The notes beneath the pieces are model-generated. The model was given only the letters and a program-made list of their open reading frames with translations, searched no databases and was not told the origin of the DNA. Positions 9,208 through 17,672 of a stretch of DNA of 64,000 bases are shown piece after piece. The translations under genes were made by a program, and so were the position numbers. How positions within the stretch are numbered: position 1 is the first letter of the stretch; every line of letters starts with the position of its first letter. The DNA lies in the NCBI GenBank assembly GCA_035297145.1, contig DATGZN010000075.1, forward strand, positions 104,195-168,194, given 5' to 3'. This DNA is from QHXW01 sp035297145. GTDB lineage: Bacteria > Acidobacteriota > Terriglobia > Bryobacterales > Bryobacteraceae.

Positions 9208-11463
9208 ATGGATAAAACACTCACCACGGCAGAGGGGGCGACTATCCCCGACAATCAGAAGCAAAACTCGCCAACCGAAACTAAGTGCCCGTTCTCGAAC
9301 GGTGCTCGCAAAAACGCAACGGCTGGGGCCCCAACAAACGCAGATTGGTGGCCCAATCAACTGAACCTGAAGATCTTGCACCAACACTCCCCGCTGTCCG
9401 ACCCCCTGGGCGAGGCGTTCAACTACGCCGAGGAGTTCAAGAGCCTTGACTTGGATGCCGTGATCAAGGACCTCCATGCCTTGATGACGACATCGCAGGA
9501 CTGGTGGCCCGCGGACTACGGCCACTATGGGCCGCTCTTCATCCGTATGGCGTGGCATGGCGCAGGCACGTACCGTATCGCCGATGGCCGAGGGGGCGCA
9601 GGCTCCGGAGCACAGCGATTTGCGCCCCTCAACAGCTGGCCGGATAATGTGAGCCTCGACAAAGCGCGTCGGCTGCTGTGGCCGATCAAGCAAAAGTACG
9701 GCCGGAAACTCTCCTGGGCCGATCTGATGATTCTTACGGGTAACGTTGCGCTGGACTCGATGGGACTCAAGACCTTCGGTTTCGGCGGTGGGCGCGAAGA
9801 CATCTGGGAGCCGGAAGACATTTACTGGGGGTCTGAGAGCACGTGGCTGGGCGACGAGCGCTACCGCGGCGACCGCCAGCTCGACAATCCTCTAGGCGCT
9901 GTTCAAATGGGTCTCATCTACGTGAATCCACAAGGGCCCAAGGGCAAACCGGATCCGCTCGCCGCGGCCAGGGATATTCGGGAGACCTTCGCCCGAATGG
10001 CGATGAATGACGAGGAGACGGTTGCCCTCATCGCCGGCGGACACACGTTCGGCAAAGCCCATGGCGCTGCCGATGCGGACAAGTATGTCGGTCGCGAACC
10101 CGAGGGCGCCGGCATCGAAGAGCAAGGCTTTGGCTGGAAAAACACCTTTGGCAGCGGCAAAGGCGACGACGCGATCACCAGCGGATTGGAGGGCGCATGG
10201 ACCACCAACCCGGTGAAGTGGGACAACAACTACTTCGACAACCTGTTCGGCTATGAATGGGAACTCACGAAGAGCCCCGCCGGCGCTCACCAATGGACTC
10301 CCAAGAACGCATCCGCAGCGGGCACCGTGCCGGATGCACACGATCCGTCGAAGAAGCACGCCCCGATGATGTTCACGACGGACCTCTCACTGAAATTGGA
10401 CCCGATCTACGCGAAGATTTCGAAGCGCTTCCACGAGAACCCGCAGGCATTCGCCGACGCGTTCGCCAAGGCTTGGTTCAAGCTGACGCACCGCGACATG
10501 GGGCCTGTTTCGCGGTACCTTGGCCCGCTCGTTCCTGCGGAGCCGTTGTTGTGGCAGGACCCGGTTCCCGCTGTGGATCACAAATTGATCGGGAAACAGG
10601 ACATTGCCGCCCTGAAGGCCAAGATCCTCGCGTCCCGACTTTCCATCTCACAACTGGTCACGACGGCCTGGGCGTCGGCGGCAACATTCCGCGGCAGCGA
10701 CAAGCGCGGCGGAGCCAACGGGGCACGCATTCGCCTCGCGCCGCAAAAGGAGTGGGAAGTCAACCAGCCGGCCGAACTGGCGAAGGTCCTTCAGAAGCTG
10801 ACGGCGATCCAGAAGGATTTCAATAAAGCGCAGTCCGGTGGGAAAAAGGTCTCGCTTGCTGACCTGATCGTTCTGGGCGGCTGCGCAGCCGTCGAGGCAG
10901 CTGCGAAGAAGGCCGGCCACGACGTCAAGGTTCCCTTCTCGCCGGGGCGCACGGACGCGTCGCAGGAGAAGACCGATGTGCATTCGTTCGCCGTACTGGA
11001 GCCGATCGCCGACGGGTTCCGCAACTATCTTCGGAAGGAACACGAGGGATCGGCGGCTGAGCTGCTGGTGGATCGGGCGAACCTGCTGACCCTGACCGCT
11101 CCCGAGATGACGGTTCTGGTTGGTGGCATGCGCGCCCTGAATGCAAACTTCGGGCAGTCCAAACACGGTGTTTTCACCAAGCGGCCCGGGACGTTGACGA
11201 ATGATTTCTTCGTCAACCTGCTCGACATGAACACGAAGTGGCAGAAGTCCGCCACATCTGAAGGCGTGTTGGAGGGGCACGATCGGGCGACGGGCGAACT
11301 CAAGTGGACGGGCACTGTCGTTGATCTCGTCTTCGGTTCCAACTCCCAGCTCCGAGCAATCGCGGAAGCTTATGCATGTGACGACTCGAAGGAGGCGTTT
11401 GTGAAGGACTTCGTGGCTGCGTGGAACAAGGTGATGAACCTTGATCGCTACGACCTGGCCTGA
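9208..11463 (+). CDS. katG: Catalase-peroxidase KatG
   Basis: Bifunctional haem enzyme removing hydrogen peroxide; 751 residues, the normal two-domain length. The ATG at 9208 is chosen over the upstream TTG at 9181 because GGAAGGAAGA sits 7-8 bases before it. Distal haem residues are R113, W116 and H117 in FIRMAWHGAGTYR. The Tyr of the Met-Tyr-Trp adduct lies in GLIYVNPQGP, and the proximal His in GGHTFGKAHG. The second, haem-free half starts near residue 420. It lies downstream of the PerR-like gene, its probable regulator. Confidence 0.97.
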   Translation: MDKTLTTAEGATIPDNQKQNSPTETKCPFSNGARKNATAGAPTNADWWPNQLNLKILHQHSPLSDPLGEAFNYAEEFKSLDLDAVIKDLHALMTTSQDWWPADYGHYGPLFIRMAWHGAGTYRIADGRGGAGSGAQRFAPLNSWPDNVSLDKARRLLWPIKQKYGRKLSWADLMILTGNVALDSMGLKTFGFGGGREDIWEPEDIYWGSESTWLGDERYRGDRQLDNPLGAVQMGLIYVNPQGPKGKPDPLAAARDIRETFARMAMNDEETVALIAGGHTFGKAHGAADADKYVGREPEGAGIEEQGFGWKNTFGSGKGDDAITSGLEGAWTTNPVKWDNNYFDNLFGYEWELTKSPAGAHQWTPKNASAAGTVPDAHDPSKKHAPMMFTTDLSLKLDPIYAKISKRFHENPQAFADAFAKAWFKLTHRDMGPVSRYLGPLVPAEPLLWQDPVPAVDHKLIGKQDIAALKAKILASRLSISQLVTTAWASAATFRGSDKRGGANGARIRLAPQKEWEVNQPAELAKVLQKLTAIQKDFNKAQSGGKKVSLADLIVLGGCAAVEAAAKKAGHDVKVPFSPGRTDASQEKTDVHSFAVLEPIADGFRNYLRKEHEGSAAELLVDRANLLTLTAPEMTVLVGGMRALNANFGQSKHGVFTKRPGTLTNDFFVNLLDMNTKWQKSATSEGVLEGHDRATGELKWTGTVVDLVFGSNSQLRAIAEAYACDDSKEAFVKDFVAAWNKVMNLDRYDLA

Positions 11464-11541
11464 GCTCGGCGGAAAAGAGAGCTGTCAACTTGGCCCCCGT
11501 TCCTGTTGTTTGGATCGGCAAAACCGAAGTTCGCCGCTTTG

Positions 11542-11600
11542 TTGGCTGCGCGAACAGCACCCGCGAGACGGCGGTCTTACTGAACATCACCTTGCAGTGA
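11542..11600 (+). pseudogene. Possible remnant of nuclease 3' end
   Basis: The last codons before the TGA at 11598-11600 read TAVLLNITLQ, resembling LAVLLNNVLQ at the end of the S1/P1 nuclease (8375). Upstream similarity needs a frame change (LAAR in the neighbouring frame). There is no start or complete domain. It is convergent with the TPR-retropepsin gene. It could be chance similarity. Confidence 0.3.
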
Positions 11601-11612
11601 AGTGTTCTACGG

Positions 11613-13130
11613 TTACGGTTTGTAATCAAACTTGATGCGGCCGTCGCGATAGTCCAGCGTCACCGACTCAAACATGCCGATCAGCGGCAGGCCCATGATC
11701 CCGCCGACCTCCGCGCCCGCTCCACGGCTAAAGCCCCGGAGATCAAAGGACGTAATGTCTCGGATCTTCTGCCGGAAAGTGGCAAACTGTACCACGACCT
11801 TATCCGCATCATAGACCATCTTCACTTTTCCCGAGATGCCGCGCACCTGCACATCGGAGCCGTGCACCCTGGTAATTTCAGGTGCGAGGTTGGTCGAAAT
11901 CATGTTCGTGTTGGAGCCGGTGTCGAACAGGAACAATGCAGGGGTCTGCTCTGCTGTTGTAGACTCGCTGATCAAGGTCGGAATCAGCAGATAGTGATAA
12001 ATGTTCAACATCTGGCTGTAGCCTGCAAGCTCCGGTCCTTCATAGCGATCCACAAGCGTGTGGCCGTCCCAAGCGGGACCAGGTAACGGATCCAAATCGA
12101 GGCTCTGGCCCGTCCAATTGATCTTGGTCAAAAATCGCCGAAAGATGTCGGAGCCAATCAGGCCGCCGGAATCATCCACCGAGCTCTTCTCCGGCACTTC
12201 CACAATACAGTTCCTGAACTCGAGAGTGCCGATGCGAATACTTGGAGCGTAGCCTACCCAACCTTTGACTGACGCGCCGTTGCCGATGCCCGTGATGTCA
12301 GTGTCGGCCAAGCGCTGGATTCCGGCCCGCGCGGCAAAGCGGCTGCCCAGCGTAATTCCGCCGGCGCCGGTATCGAAACGCAAGTCCGTTTTCGCATCGT
12401 TAATTCTGATCGGCAAGGTGGCTCCGGTAAGGCGCCGCCCGTCCATTGCGCGGCCTAACGGGATTCGATATTGTTGGCCCGCCGAGGCCACCTCGAATTC
12501 GGGCTTGCCATCGAGGGCTTTGGCTTCAGAGATCCACAGTTTGAGGACGCGTAACAGAGATTGATCCGCTTTCCCGTCAGCCGCATCCTGCTGGTGCGCG
12601 AGCTCGGTTTCCATGCGCGCAATGGCTGCCGGCGAGCGGCGGTCGACGGAGTAAAACGCATTAGCAATACGCGGATCGTGGTAGTCGATGGCGTGCGCGA
12701 CGCGTAACATCTCGAAGGCCTTTTTGCGCAGGCAACTCGCCTCGAATACGCGCGAAATGCCGTAGAGGGCGCGCGCGTTTTTGGGATCGGTCTTAATGGC
12801 TGCCTTGTACGCCTTATCGGCGTCGAAGATCCGCCCCTCACGATAGAGGAGATCGCCGCGCAGGCGTTCGAGGCCGGTATCGGATGGGTGTTTGGTCAGG
12901 GCGGCGGCAACGGCCTCTTCGGCTTCATCAAAACGTTCTCCCGCGATTAGAGTTTCGGCCAGCAGGACACTGGGTTCCACGGCGCTGGGGTCCTTCGCTA
13001 CCAGTCCCCGCAGAAGTTCTATGGCGGCGTCCACGTGCCCCGCGAGCAGTTGGGCGCGAGCGTCCTCGAGGTTGTCAGCAGCGGTCGCGACCGCGAGCGC
13101 GGATAGGCAGAGCAGGAGCCAGCGGCGCAT
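11613..13130 (-). CDS. TPR and retropepsin-like aspartyl protease, secreted
   Basis: 505 residues. A signal peptide (MRRWLLLCLSALAVATAA) is followed by tetratricopeptide repeats at about residues 20-160 (AIELLRGLVAKDPSAVEPSV, ALYGISRVFEASCLRKKAFE). Two aspartyl-protease halves follow, each with a catalytic triplet: DTGAG (LRFDTGAGGITLG) and DTGSN (FLFDTGSNTNMIS). Two triplets in one chain suggest a single-chain, pepsin-like arrangement of two retropepsin folds. The substrate is unknown; periplasmic protein processing is inference. It lies within the insertion in the rod-shape cluster. Confidence 0.8.
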   Translation of the reverse strand: MRRWLLLCLSALAVATAADNLEDARAQLLAGHVDAAIELLRGLVAKDPSAVEPSVLLAETLIAGERFDEAEEAVAAALTKHPSDTGLERLRGDLLYREGRIFDADKAYKAAIKTDPKNARALYGISRVFEASCLRKKAFEMLRVAHAIDYHDPRIANAFYSVDRRSPAAIARMETELAHQQDAADGKADQSLLRVLKLWISEAKALDGKPEFEVASAGQQYRIPLGRAMDGRRLTGATLPIRINDAKTDLRFDTGAGGITLGSRFAARAGIQRLADTDITGIGNGASVKGWVGYAPSIRIGTLEFRNCIVEVPEKSSVDDSGGLIGSDIFRRFLTKINWTGQSLDLDPLPGPAWDGHTLVDRYEGPELAGYSQMLNIYHYLLIPTLISESTTAEQTPALFLFDTGSNTNMISTNLAPEITRVHGSDVQVRGISGKVKMVYDADKVVVQFATFRQKIRDITSFDLRGFSRGAGAEVGGIMGLPLIGMFESVTLDYRDGRIKFDYKP

Positions 13131-13205
13131 TGGAAACCATTATAGGTTCCGCGTGAGGCTCTTCAGCAGGTGTGATGGGACCGCGGCTGAGGGCTACGCC
13201 CCCTG

Positions 13206-13259
13206 TTTCAACTTATCCAATACGATAGCGTTCAATAGCCCGAGGACCAGAGTTCGCTG
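13206..13259 (-). pseudogene. Degraded copy of mreD 3' end
   Basis: Nearly the same sequence as the end of mreD (14725-14800): the first 15 bases are identical, a 21-base piece is missing, then 34 of 39 bases match. It is a fragment only, with no start. It is fused at base 13257-13259 (CTG) to a copy of the nuclease 3' end, which is the expected joint of a tandem duplication running from inside the nuclease gene to inside mreD. Confidence 0.75.
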
Positions 13260-13346
13260 GCGAAGGCGCCCAAGAGGCTAGCCGTCGTACTGCATAAGGT
13301 GCTGCAGTGAAGCGGGGTGAAGCATGTTTACGCTTCGAACCGTGTG
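13257..13346 (+). pseudogene. Degraded copy of S1/P1 nuclease 3' end
   Basis: Encodes LAKAPKRLAVVLHKVLQ followed by TGA at 13308-13310, matching LAKAGYRLAVLLNNVLQ at the end of the gene at 7410-8375. The similarity continues about 35 bases past the stop (AGCATGTTTACGCTTCGAAC occurs in both). So this is a DNA-level duplicate including 3' flank, not convergent protein similarity. The rest of 13131-13484 shows only the promoter noted below. Confidence 0.75.
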
Positions 13347-13470
13347 ACGCTGGTGTTCCGAGGCAACGGGCATGACACCGGCACCTCGCCAACATACGTG
13401 AGCTCGGATTGCCAGCGCGGCAGGCGGAATAGGCATTAGGCTGGATCCCTACCGAATGGCCCGGTTCACT

Positions 13471-13476
13471 TATAAT
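13471..13476 (+). promoter_or_regulatory. -10 element of the HEPN pair
   Basis: A consensus TATAAT ends 8 bases before the GTG at 13485. No clear -35 is seen. If used, the transcript would begin at or within a few bases of the GTG, giving a leaderless mRNA. Confidence 0.45.
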
Positions 13477-13484
13477 CGCAGGCC

Positions 13485-13865
13485 GTGCGATGCCTCCCAG
13501 CGGAACTCACACGTGAGGCAGTTGTCAAGTGGTATTCTGAAACTGTTATGCCCCAGGCACGAGGAGTTGCGCAGGCCGCGGAGTTGCAGAAAAAGCTCAA
13601 CGGCATCATGCCCCAGCCGAGTTCTGGTGTTGTGAAATGGCGCCACACCTTAGGCAACGACTGGACTGGAGATCCGGCAATCTTCTTTTGGGTGACGCTT
13701 ACCGATGAGGCGAGCAAGAAAGACAATTTGTCAAAAGCCACCGAGGCCTTCAGGAAGGTGCTCTGCGAGCGCATTGATTTTCAAAACGATTGGGATCTCA
13801 TCCCGTATTTCAATTTCCGCAGCGAATCGGAGCAAGCAATCCTAAACGACGAGGTCTACGCCTAG
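13485..13865 (+). CDS. Unrecognised partner of HEPN protein
   Basis: 126 residues, family not recognised. It has an N-terminal helical stretch (about 1-45), a Trp-rich strand region (VVKWRHTLGNDWTGDPAIFF), another helix, and a C-terminal PYFNFRSESEQAI motif. No nucleotidyltransferase GSxxxG motif is present, so it is not a standard MNT antitoxin. The start is uncertain: GTG 13485 (leaderless) or ATG 13548. It ends 4 bases before the HEPN gene, so the two are almost surely co-transcribed. Confidence 0.6.
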   Translation: MRCLPAELTREAVVKWYSETVMPQARGVAQAAELQKKLNGIMPQPSSGVVKWRHTLGNDWTGDPAIFFWVTLTDEASKKDNLSKATEAFRKVLCERIDFQNDWDLIPYFNFRSESEQAILNDEVYA

Positions 13866-13869
13866 TTGG

Positions 13870-14361
13870 ATGGATCTCATTGATGATTTCTTTATCCATG
13901 CAGCGAGGCTCGCCGATCCCGGAAAACCCAGCGATACTGAGCAGATCGATCTTCGCCGAGCGGTGTCGGCTGCCTATTATGCCGTCTTCCATCTCTTGAC
14001 AATGACGGCAGCAGAATCTTGGGCCGTCGGCAGGGAAAGGCACCGATTTGCTCGATTGTTTGAGCACGGGAGACTTAAGACTGCCTCGCTAGCTCTGCCT
14101 GGCAAACTCAAGGAGCGCTTGGGAGACAATGCGTCACCAGACGATCAGAAGACCGCCGATACACTCGCGGCTATTGCAAAGGATTTTGTAGCACTCCAGC
14201 AAGATCGGAACAGTGCTGATTACGATAATTCTCGGGCATGGTCATACACAGAAGTTGACAACGTCATTCTTCGGGCGCACGGTCTTTATATCGGCTGGAA
14301 CACTGTCTCCAAGACTCCGCTCGCGGAATCCTACCTCCTCGACCTGCTTGGAGGAAAGTGA
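13870..14361 (+). CDS. HEPN-domain protein
   Basis: 163 residues, nearly all helical. The helix RRAVSAAYYAVFHLL (residues 29-43) is typical of HEPN proteins of the COG1895 type. The second conserved motif is RNSADYD (113-119), the Rx3DY(D) variant of the HEPN signature. HEPN proteins often act as RNases or RNA-binding toxins, usually with a small antitoxin or nucleotidyltransferase partner. The upstream 126-residue gene is the candidate partner. Toxin activity is inference: the classic Rx4-6H RNase motif is not seen. The pair lies inside the insertion between mreD and mrdA and overlaps the AAC(3) remnant tail to tail. Confidence 0.68.
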   Translation: MDLIDDFFIHAARLADPGKPSDTEQIDLRRAVSAAYYAVFHLLTMTAAESWAVGRERHRFARLFEHGRLKTASLALPGKLKERLGDNASPDDQKTADTLAAIAKDFVALQQDRNSADYDNSRAWSYTEVDNVILRAHGLYIGWNTVSKTPLAESYLLDLLGGK

Positions 14362-14665
14362 TCTCACCTAAGTCTATTTCGCCCTCACAAGCCGCACTGT
14401 CCTGCCCTGTAACCGGGCACATGTCTTCCTTCTCAAGTTCTGATGTCAAATGTCCGCGCCCGACGTCGTCGCAAAAGTCAGGGCAGCTTGCATACATCAT
14501 CAACGTGCCATCTCGGGTTAGCGCCTGCTTGAGGGCAAGGTGAATTTGGTCCGGCCCGCCGGCGATTTCGCCCACCGCGCGCACGGAAGCGTGCATCATA
14601 ACCGTGTCCCCTGGAGCGACGCCCAGTCTGTCAAAACCCTCGGCGAGTTGATCTATCGAGAACAT
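14264..14665 (-). pseudogene. Truncated AAC(3)-like acetyltransferase
   Basis: The first ~80 residues match the N-terminus of aminoglycoside 3-N-acetyltransferase-type proteins: LGVAPGDTVMMHASVRAVGE, then GGPDQ and DGTLMMYASCPDF. After about residue 85 the similarity stops and the frame runs into the HEPN gene on the other strand. Full-length members have about 260-290 residues including a catalytic His/Asp region that is absent here. It is therefore a broken gene, probably cut by arrival of the HEPN pair. The start may be ATG 14665 or 14686. Confidence 0.65.
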
Positions 14666-14713
14666 ACCGGCATTATCTCGCGGCAATGATCGCTAGAGAC
14701 TCACCGGACTACG

Positions 14714-15247
14714 TTAAGCCCGCTCTTTCAACTTATCCAAAAAGTGGAACAACGAGACGGCTACGATGGCGTTCAGGAGGCCGAGAACCAGAGTTCGCTG
14801 AGTTTCAAAGGCCACCTGCTGCGCGAGCAGGCCGCGCGACAACGCCCAGAAGATGAACTGGTGGAAGACGAAAAAGAAAAAGCCGAGGATCAGGCGGATG
14901 AGCGGATGATCGACGTCCAGCCGCAAACCGACCGAAGCTGCCACGTAACCGATGATCGTTTTGGTGATACCGAACATGCCTAGGGGATTCTTGGATAGAG
15001 AATCCTGAGCGAGGCCGACCAGCGCTCCGACGAACAGGCCGCCGATGGGGCTGCGGCGCATGAGCGCAAAGTATACGGTGACGATGAGAGGCAGCTCGAG
15101 GTACGCCAGAAACTGGAAAAACAGGGGGATGTAAACCTGAAACAGGATGGCGGCGAGCGGAACCAGGAGCAACACCCAAGCTTTGAAACGCGAAATCTGC
15201 GTTTCGCGCTGGCTGTAAACAAGCGAATGCTCGTCGGAGTATCTCAT
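14714..15247 (-). CDS. mreD: Rod-shape membrane protein MreD
   Basis: 177 residues with about five hydrophobic segments. MreD is an inner-membrane partner of MreC in the elongasome. Characteristic parts are FLAYLELPLIVTVYFALMRR, GLFVGALVGLAQDSLSK and GMFGITKTIIGYVAAS. The start overlaps the mreC stop by 4 bases. The next rod gene, mrdA, is displaced 7.4 kb away. Part of its 3' end is duplicated at 13206. Confidence 0.92.
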   Translation of the reverse strand: MRYSDEHSLVYSQRETQISRFKAWVLLLVPLAAILFQVYIPLFFQFLAYLELPLIVTVYFALMRRSPIGGLFVGALVGLAQDSLSKNPLGMFGITKTIIGYVAASVGLRLDVDHPLIRLILGFFFFVFHQFIFWALSRGLLAQQVAFETQRTLVLGLLNAIVAVSLFHFLDKLKERA

Positions 15248-16455
15248 TGGCCATCCGGCTTGGAGGCCGTGGGAGCCTTCGGCTGCGAGGGCGGGGGTGC
15301 AGGCGGCTTGGCTTGTGCTTCGGGTTTGGGCACAGCCGTGCCGGTTGCGGGGGGCGCCTGGGCTTTGGTAGCGGCGGGTTTCTCGTCTGGTTTCACGGGC
15401 AAATTGAAATTCACCGCCTTCGAGCCGACGGGATTGTCGCCGAACTTGTGGCCCTGGGCATCGCTAACATCCCTATAGTGCTCGCGGATCTTATCGGCAT
15501 CGGTGGGCAGTACTGGAGCATTATTGGGCCCGCCGGTGGAAGCGGCTTGGTCGGAGGCCGGCTGTGCATCCGCCGCGCCAGTGGGTGGAAGCGGCGCCAG
15601 GTACACGGGCTCGGACGCGCTCTTCAGATCAGGGATCTCCTGGTGTACACCTTCCAGGATGATGAGCACTTCTTCGAGGCCCCCAGCCAGGCCGGCGGGA
15701 TCGAGACTGATATCCTGAAACGGATTTCCCGGGCGGGCCGCGGTCACCTGGCCGACTGGCATGCCCTTGGGGAAGAGGCGGTCATCACCGGAAGTGTAAA
15801 ACCACTCGCCCGTCTCGACCTTCTCTTCGTTCTGCACATAGTCGACGCGGCAATTGCCGTGGCCCAGACCTTTCAGGATGCCGCGCACGTGATTCTTCTG
15901 GGAGACCACACCGGCCGCGAAGCTGGGATCGGTGGCGAGCAGAACCTGCGATGCCGTGGGATAGGCGGCCAGCACTTTACCCACGATTCCGTCCGGCGTC
16001 ACGACGGCCATGCCCTTCTCGACGCCGGAGGTGGTTCCGCGATCCACGAATACCGCGCTGGCCGAAGCGCCGGTGGCTGTGGCGATAATCCGGGCGGCGA
16101 TCATTTTGGAAAGCGAGCGCTGTTCGAACGCCTGAAGGGCCTTGGCGCGGTCGGCGGTGGCGAGTTCGGTCTTTAAGAATTGATTTTCCAGTTTCAGACG
16201 GCCTAGCTCGGTGCGCATACGCTCGTTTTCGGTGTGGCTGTCGCGCAGAAACACGTAGTTTTGCAGGAATCCTTGTGTGCCGCCGCGGGCGCCTTCGATG
16301 ACCCGCGCCAGAGGCGTCACCGCCGTGACGGCCCATACGCGGATCAGGCGCACATCGCTGCCGTTCTTCACCTGGTACGCCAGCAGGATGAGCTGGGCAA
16401 ATATCACCAGAAGGAGGACCGTGATGTTGCGGTAGCGGGTAAGCAGGGTCTCCAT
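15244..16455 (-). CDS. mreC: Rod-shape protein MreC
   Basis: 403 residues: one N-terminal membrane helix (ITVLLLVIFAQLILLAYQV), a coiled coil (about 70-115), then the beta-barrel region with SVFVDRGTTSGVEKGMAVVT and DGIVGKVLAAYPTASQVLL. MreC is a periplasmic scaffold linking MreB with PBP2/RodA. The final ~120 residues are a Pro/Ala/Lys-rich tail, longer than in the typical protein and probably disordered. Coupled to mreD. Confidence 0.94.
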   Translation of the reverse strand: METLLTRYRNITVLLLVIFAQLILLAYQVKNGSDVRLIRVWAVTAVTPLARVIEGARGGTQGFLQNYVFLRDSHTENERMRTELGRLKLENQFLKTELATADRAKALQAFEQRSLSKMIAARIIATATGASASAVFVDRGTTSGVEKGMAVVTPDGIVGKVLAAYPTASQVLLATDPSFAAGVVSQKNHVRGILKGLGHGNCRVDYVQNEEKVETGEWFYTSGDDRLFPKGMPVGQVTAARPGNPFQDISLDPAGLAGGLEEVLIILEGVHQEIPDLKSASEPVYLAPLPPTGAADAQPASDQAASTGGPNNAPVLPTDADKIREHYRDVSDAQGHKFGDNPVGSKAVNFNLPVKPDEKPAATKAQAPPATGTAVPKPEAQAKPPAPPPSQPKAPTASKPDGQ

Positions 16456-16484
16456 GGCGGTGAGGCGGGCGGCGCCCGCGGAGG

Positions 16485-17510
16485 TCAGTCGATCGAGATC
16501 TTGCGGAGAAGCCGGAAATCGCTCAGCATCCTGCCCGTGCCCAGAACCACGGAGGCCAGCGGGTCATCGGCGATGGACACCGGCAACCCGGTTTCTTCGC
16601 GAATCCTCTTATCCAAATTCTTGAGCAGCGCGCCGCCTCCCGTCAACACGATGCCGCGGTCGCTGATGTCGGCGGAAAGCTCGGGCGGCGTACGTTCCAG
16701 AGCTACGCGCACTGCATTCAAAATAGTGGCGACGCACTCCGCAAGCGCTTCTCTAATTTCACTGTCGTCGATGGTGATGGTTTTGGGGACGCCCTCGATC
16801 AGGTTGCGGCCCTTGATCTCCATGGTGAGCGGCTTGTCCAGCGGATAGGCCGAGCCGATTTCGATCTTGATGGCCTCGGCGGTGCGCTCGCCGATCAGCA
16901 GGTTGTACTTGCGCTTGAGGTACTGCATGATGGCCTCGTCCATCTCATTGCCGGCGACGCGGACCGAGCGGGAGTAGACGATGCCGGAAAGGGAAATGAC
17001 GGCGACATCGGTGGTGCCGCCGCCGATATCGACCACCATGTTGCCCGAAGGTTCGGTGATCGGCAGGCCCGCGCCGATGGCGGCCACCATGGCCTGTTCC
17101 ACCAGATGCACTTCGCTGGCTTTGGCGCGATACGCGGAATCCATGACCGCGCGCTTTTCCACCTGCGTGATCTCGGAGGGTACGCCGATGACAATGCGCG
17201 GATGCACCAGCATCTTGCGATTGTGCGCCTTAGTGATGAAGTAATTCAGCATCTTTTCGGTGACTTTGAAGTCCGCGATGACGCCGTCCTTCATGGGCTT
17301 GATGGCGACAATGTTGCCGGGTGTGCGGCCCAGCATCTCCTTGGCTTCCTTACCCACCGCCTCCACTTCACCGGTGTTCTTATTGATCGCAACGATGGAA
17401 GGTTCGTTGACGACGATGCCTTTGCCTTTCGCGAATACCAGCGTATTGGCGGTGCCCAGATCGATGGCGAGATCCGAGGAGAACAGGCTAAACAGAGAGC
17501 GAAGATTCAT
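16485..17510 (-). CDS. mreB: Actin-like cell-shape protein MreB
   Basis: 341-residue cytoplasmic actin homologue that positions wall synthesis. ATP-site motifs: DLAIDLGTANTLVF (phosphate 1), VVDIGGGTTDVAVISL (phosphate 2), and DRGIVLTGGGALLKNLD (adenosine). It is the first gene of the rod cluster. The 162 bases between its start and the divergent gene at 17673 should hold its promoter; I could not define one with confidence. Confidence 0.97.
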   Translation of the reverse strand: MNLRSLFSLFSSDLAIDLGTANTLVFAKGKGIVVNEPSIVAINKNTGEVEAVGKEAKEMLGRTPGNIVAIKPMKDGVIADFKVTEKMLNYFITKAHNRKMLVHPRIVIGVPSEITQVEKRAVMDSAYRAKASEVHLVEQAMVAAIGAGLPITEPSGNMVVDIGGGTTDVAVISLSGIVYSRSVRVAGNEMDEAIMQYLKRKYNLLIGERTAEAIKIEIGSAYPLDKPLTMEIKGRNLIEGVPKTITIDDSEIREALAECVATILNAVRVALERTPPELSADISDRGIVLTGGGALLKNLDKRIREETGLPVSIADDPLASVVLGTGRMLSDFRLLRKISID

Positions 17511-17672
17511 GTGCGAGAATCACAACGAAAGACCGGGCCGGAGCAGCTCTAAAGGTAATGTTAGCATAATTCTGGACAAGAGCGTCGTGTATTTGACGCG
17601 CGTTCGAATGAGTCCGCGCGATGCAAAAATTCCGTGGCAAATTGGGATGCGCGGGAGTGTGATTTTCTCAGA

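Noticed and set aside
15247..16176. 309-codon plus-strand frame opposite mreC
   Set aside because: Antisense to a clear mreC; no recognisable domain.
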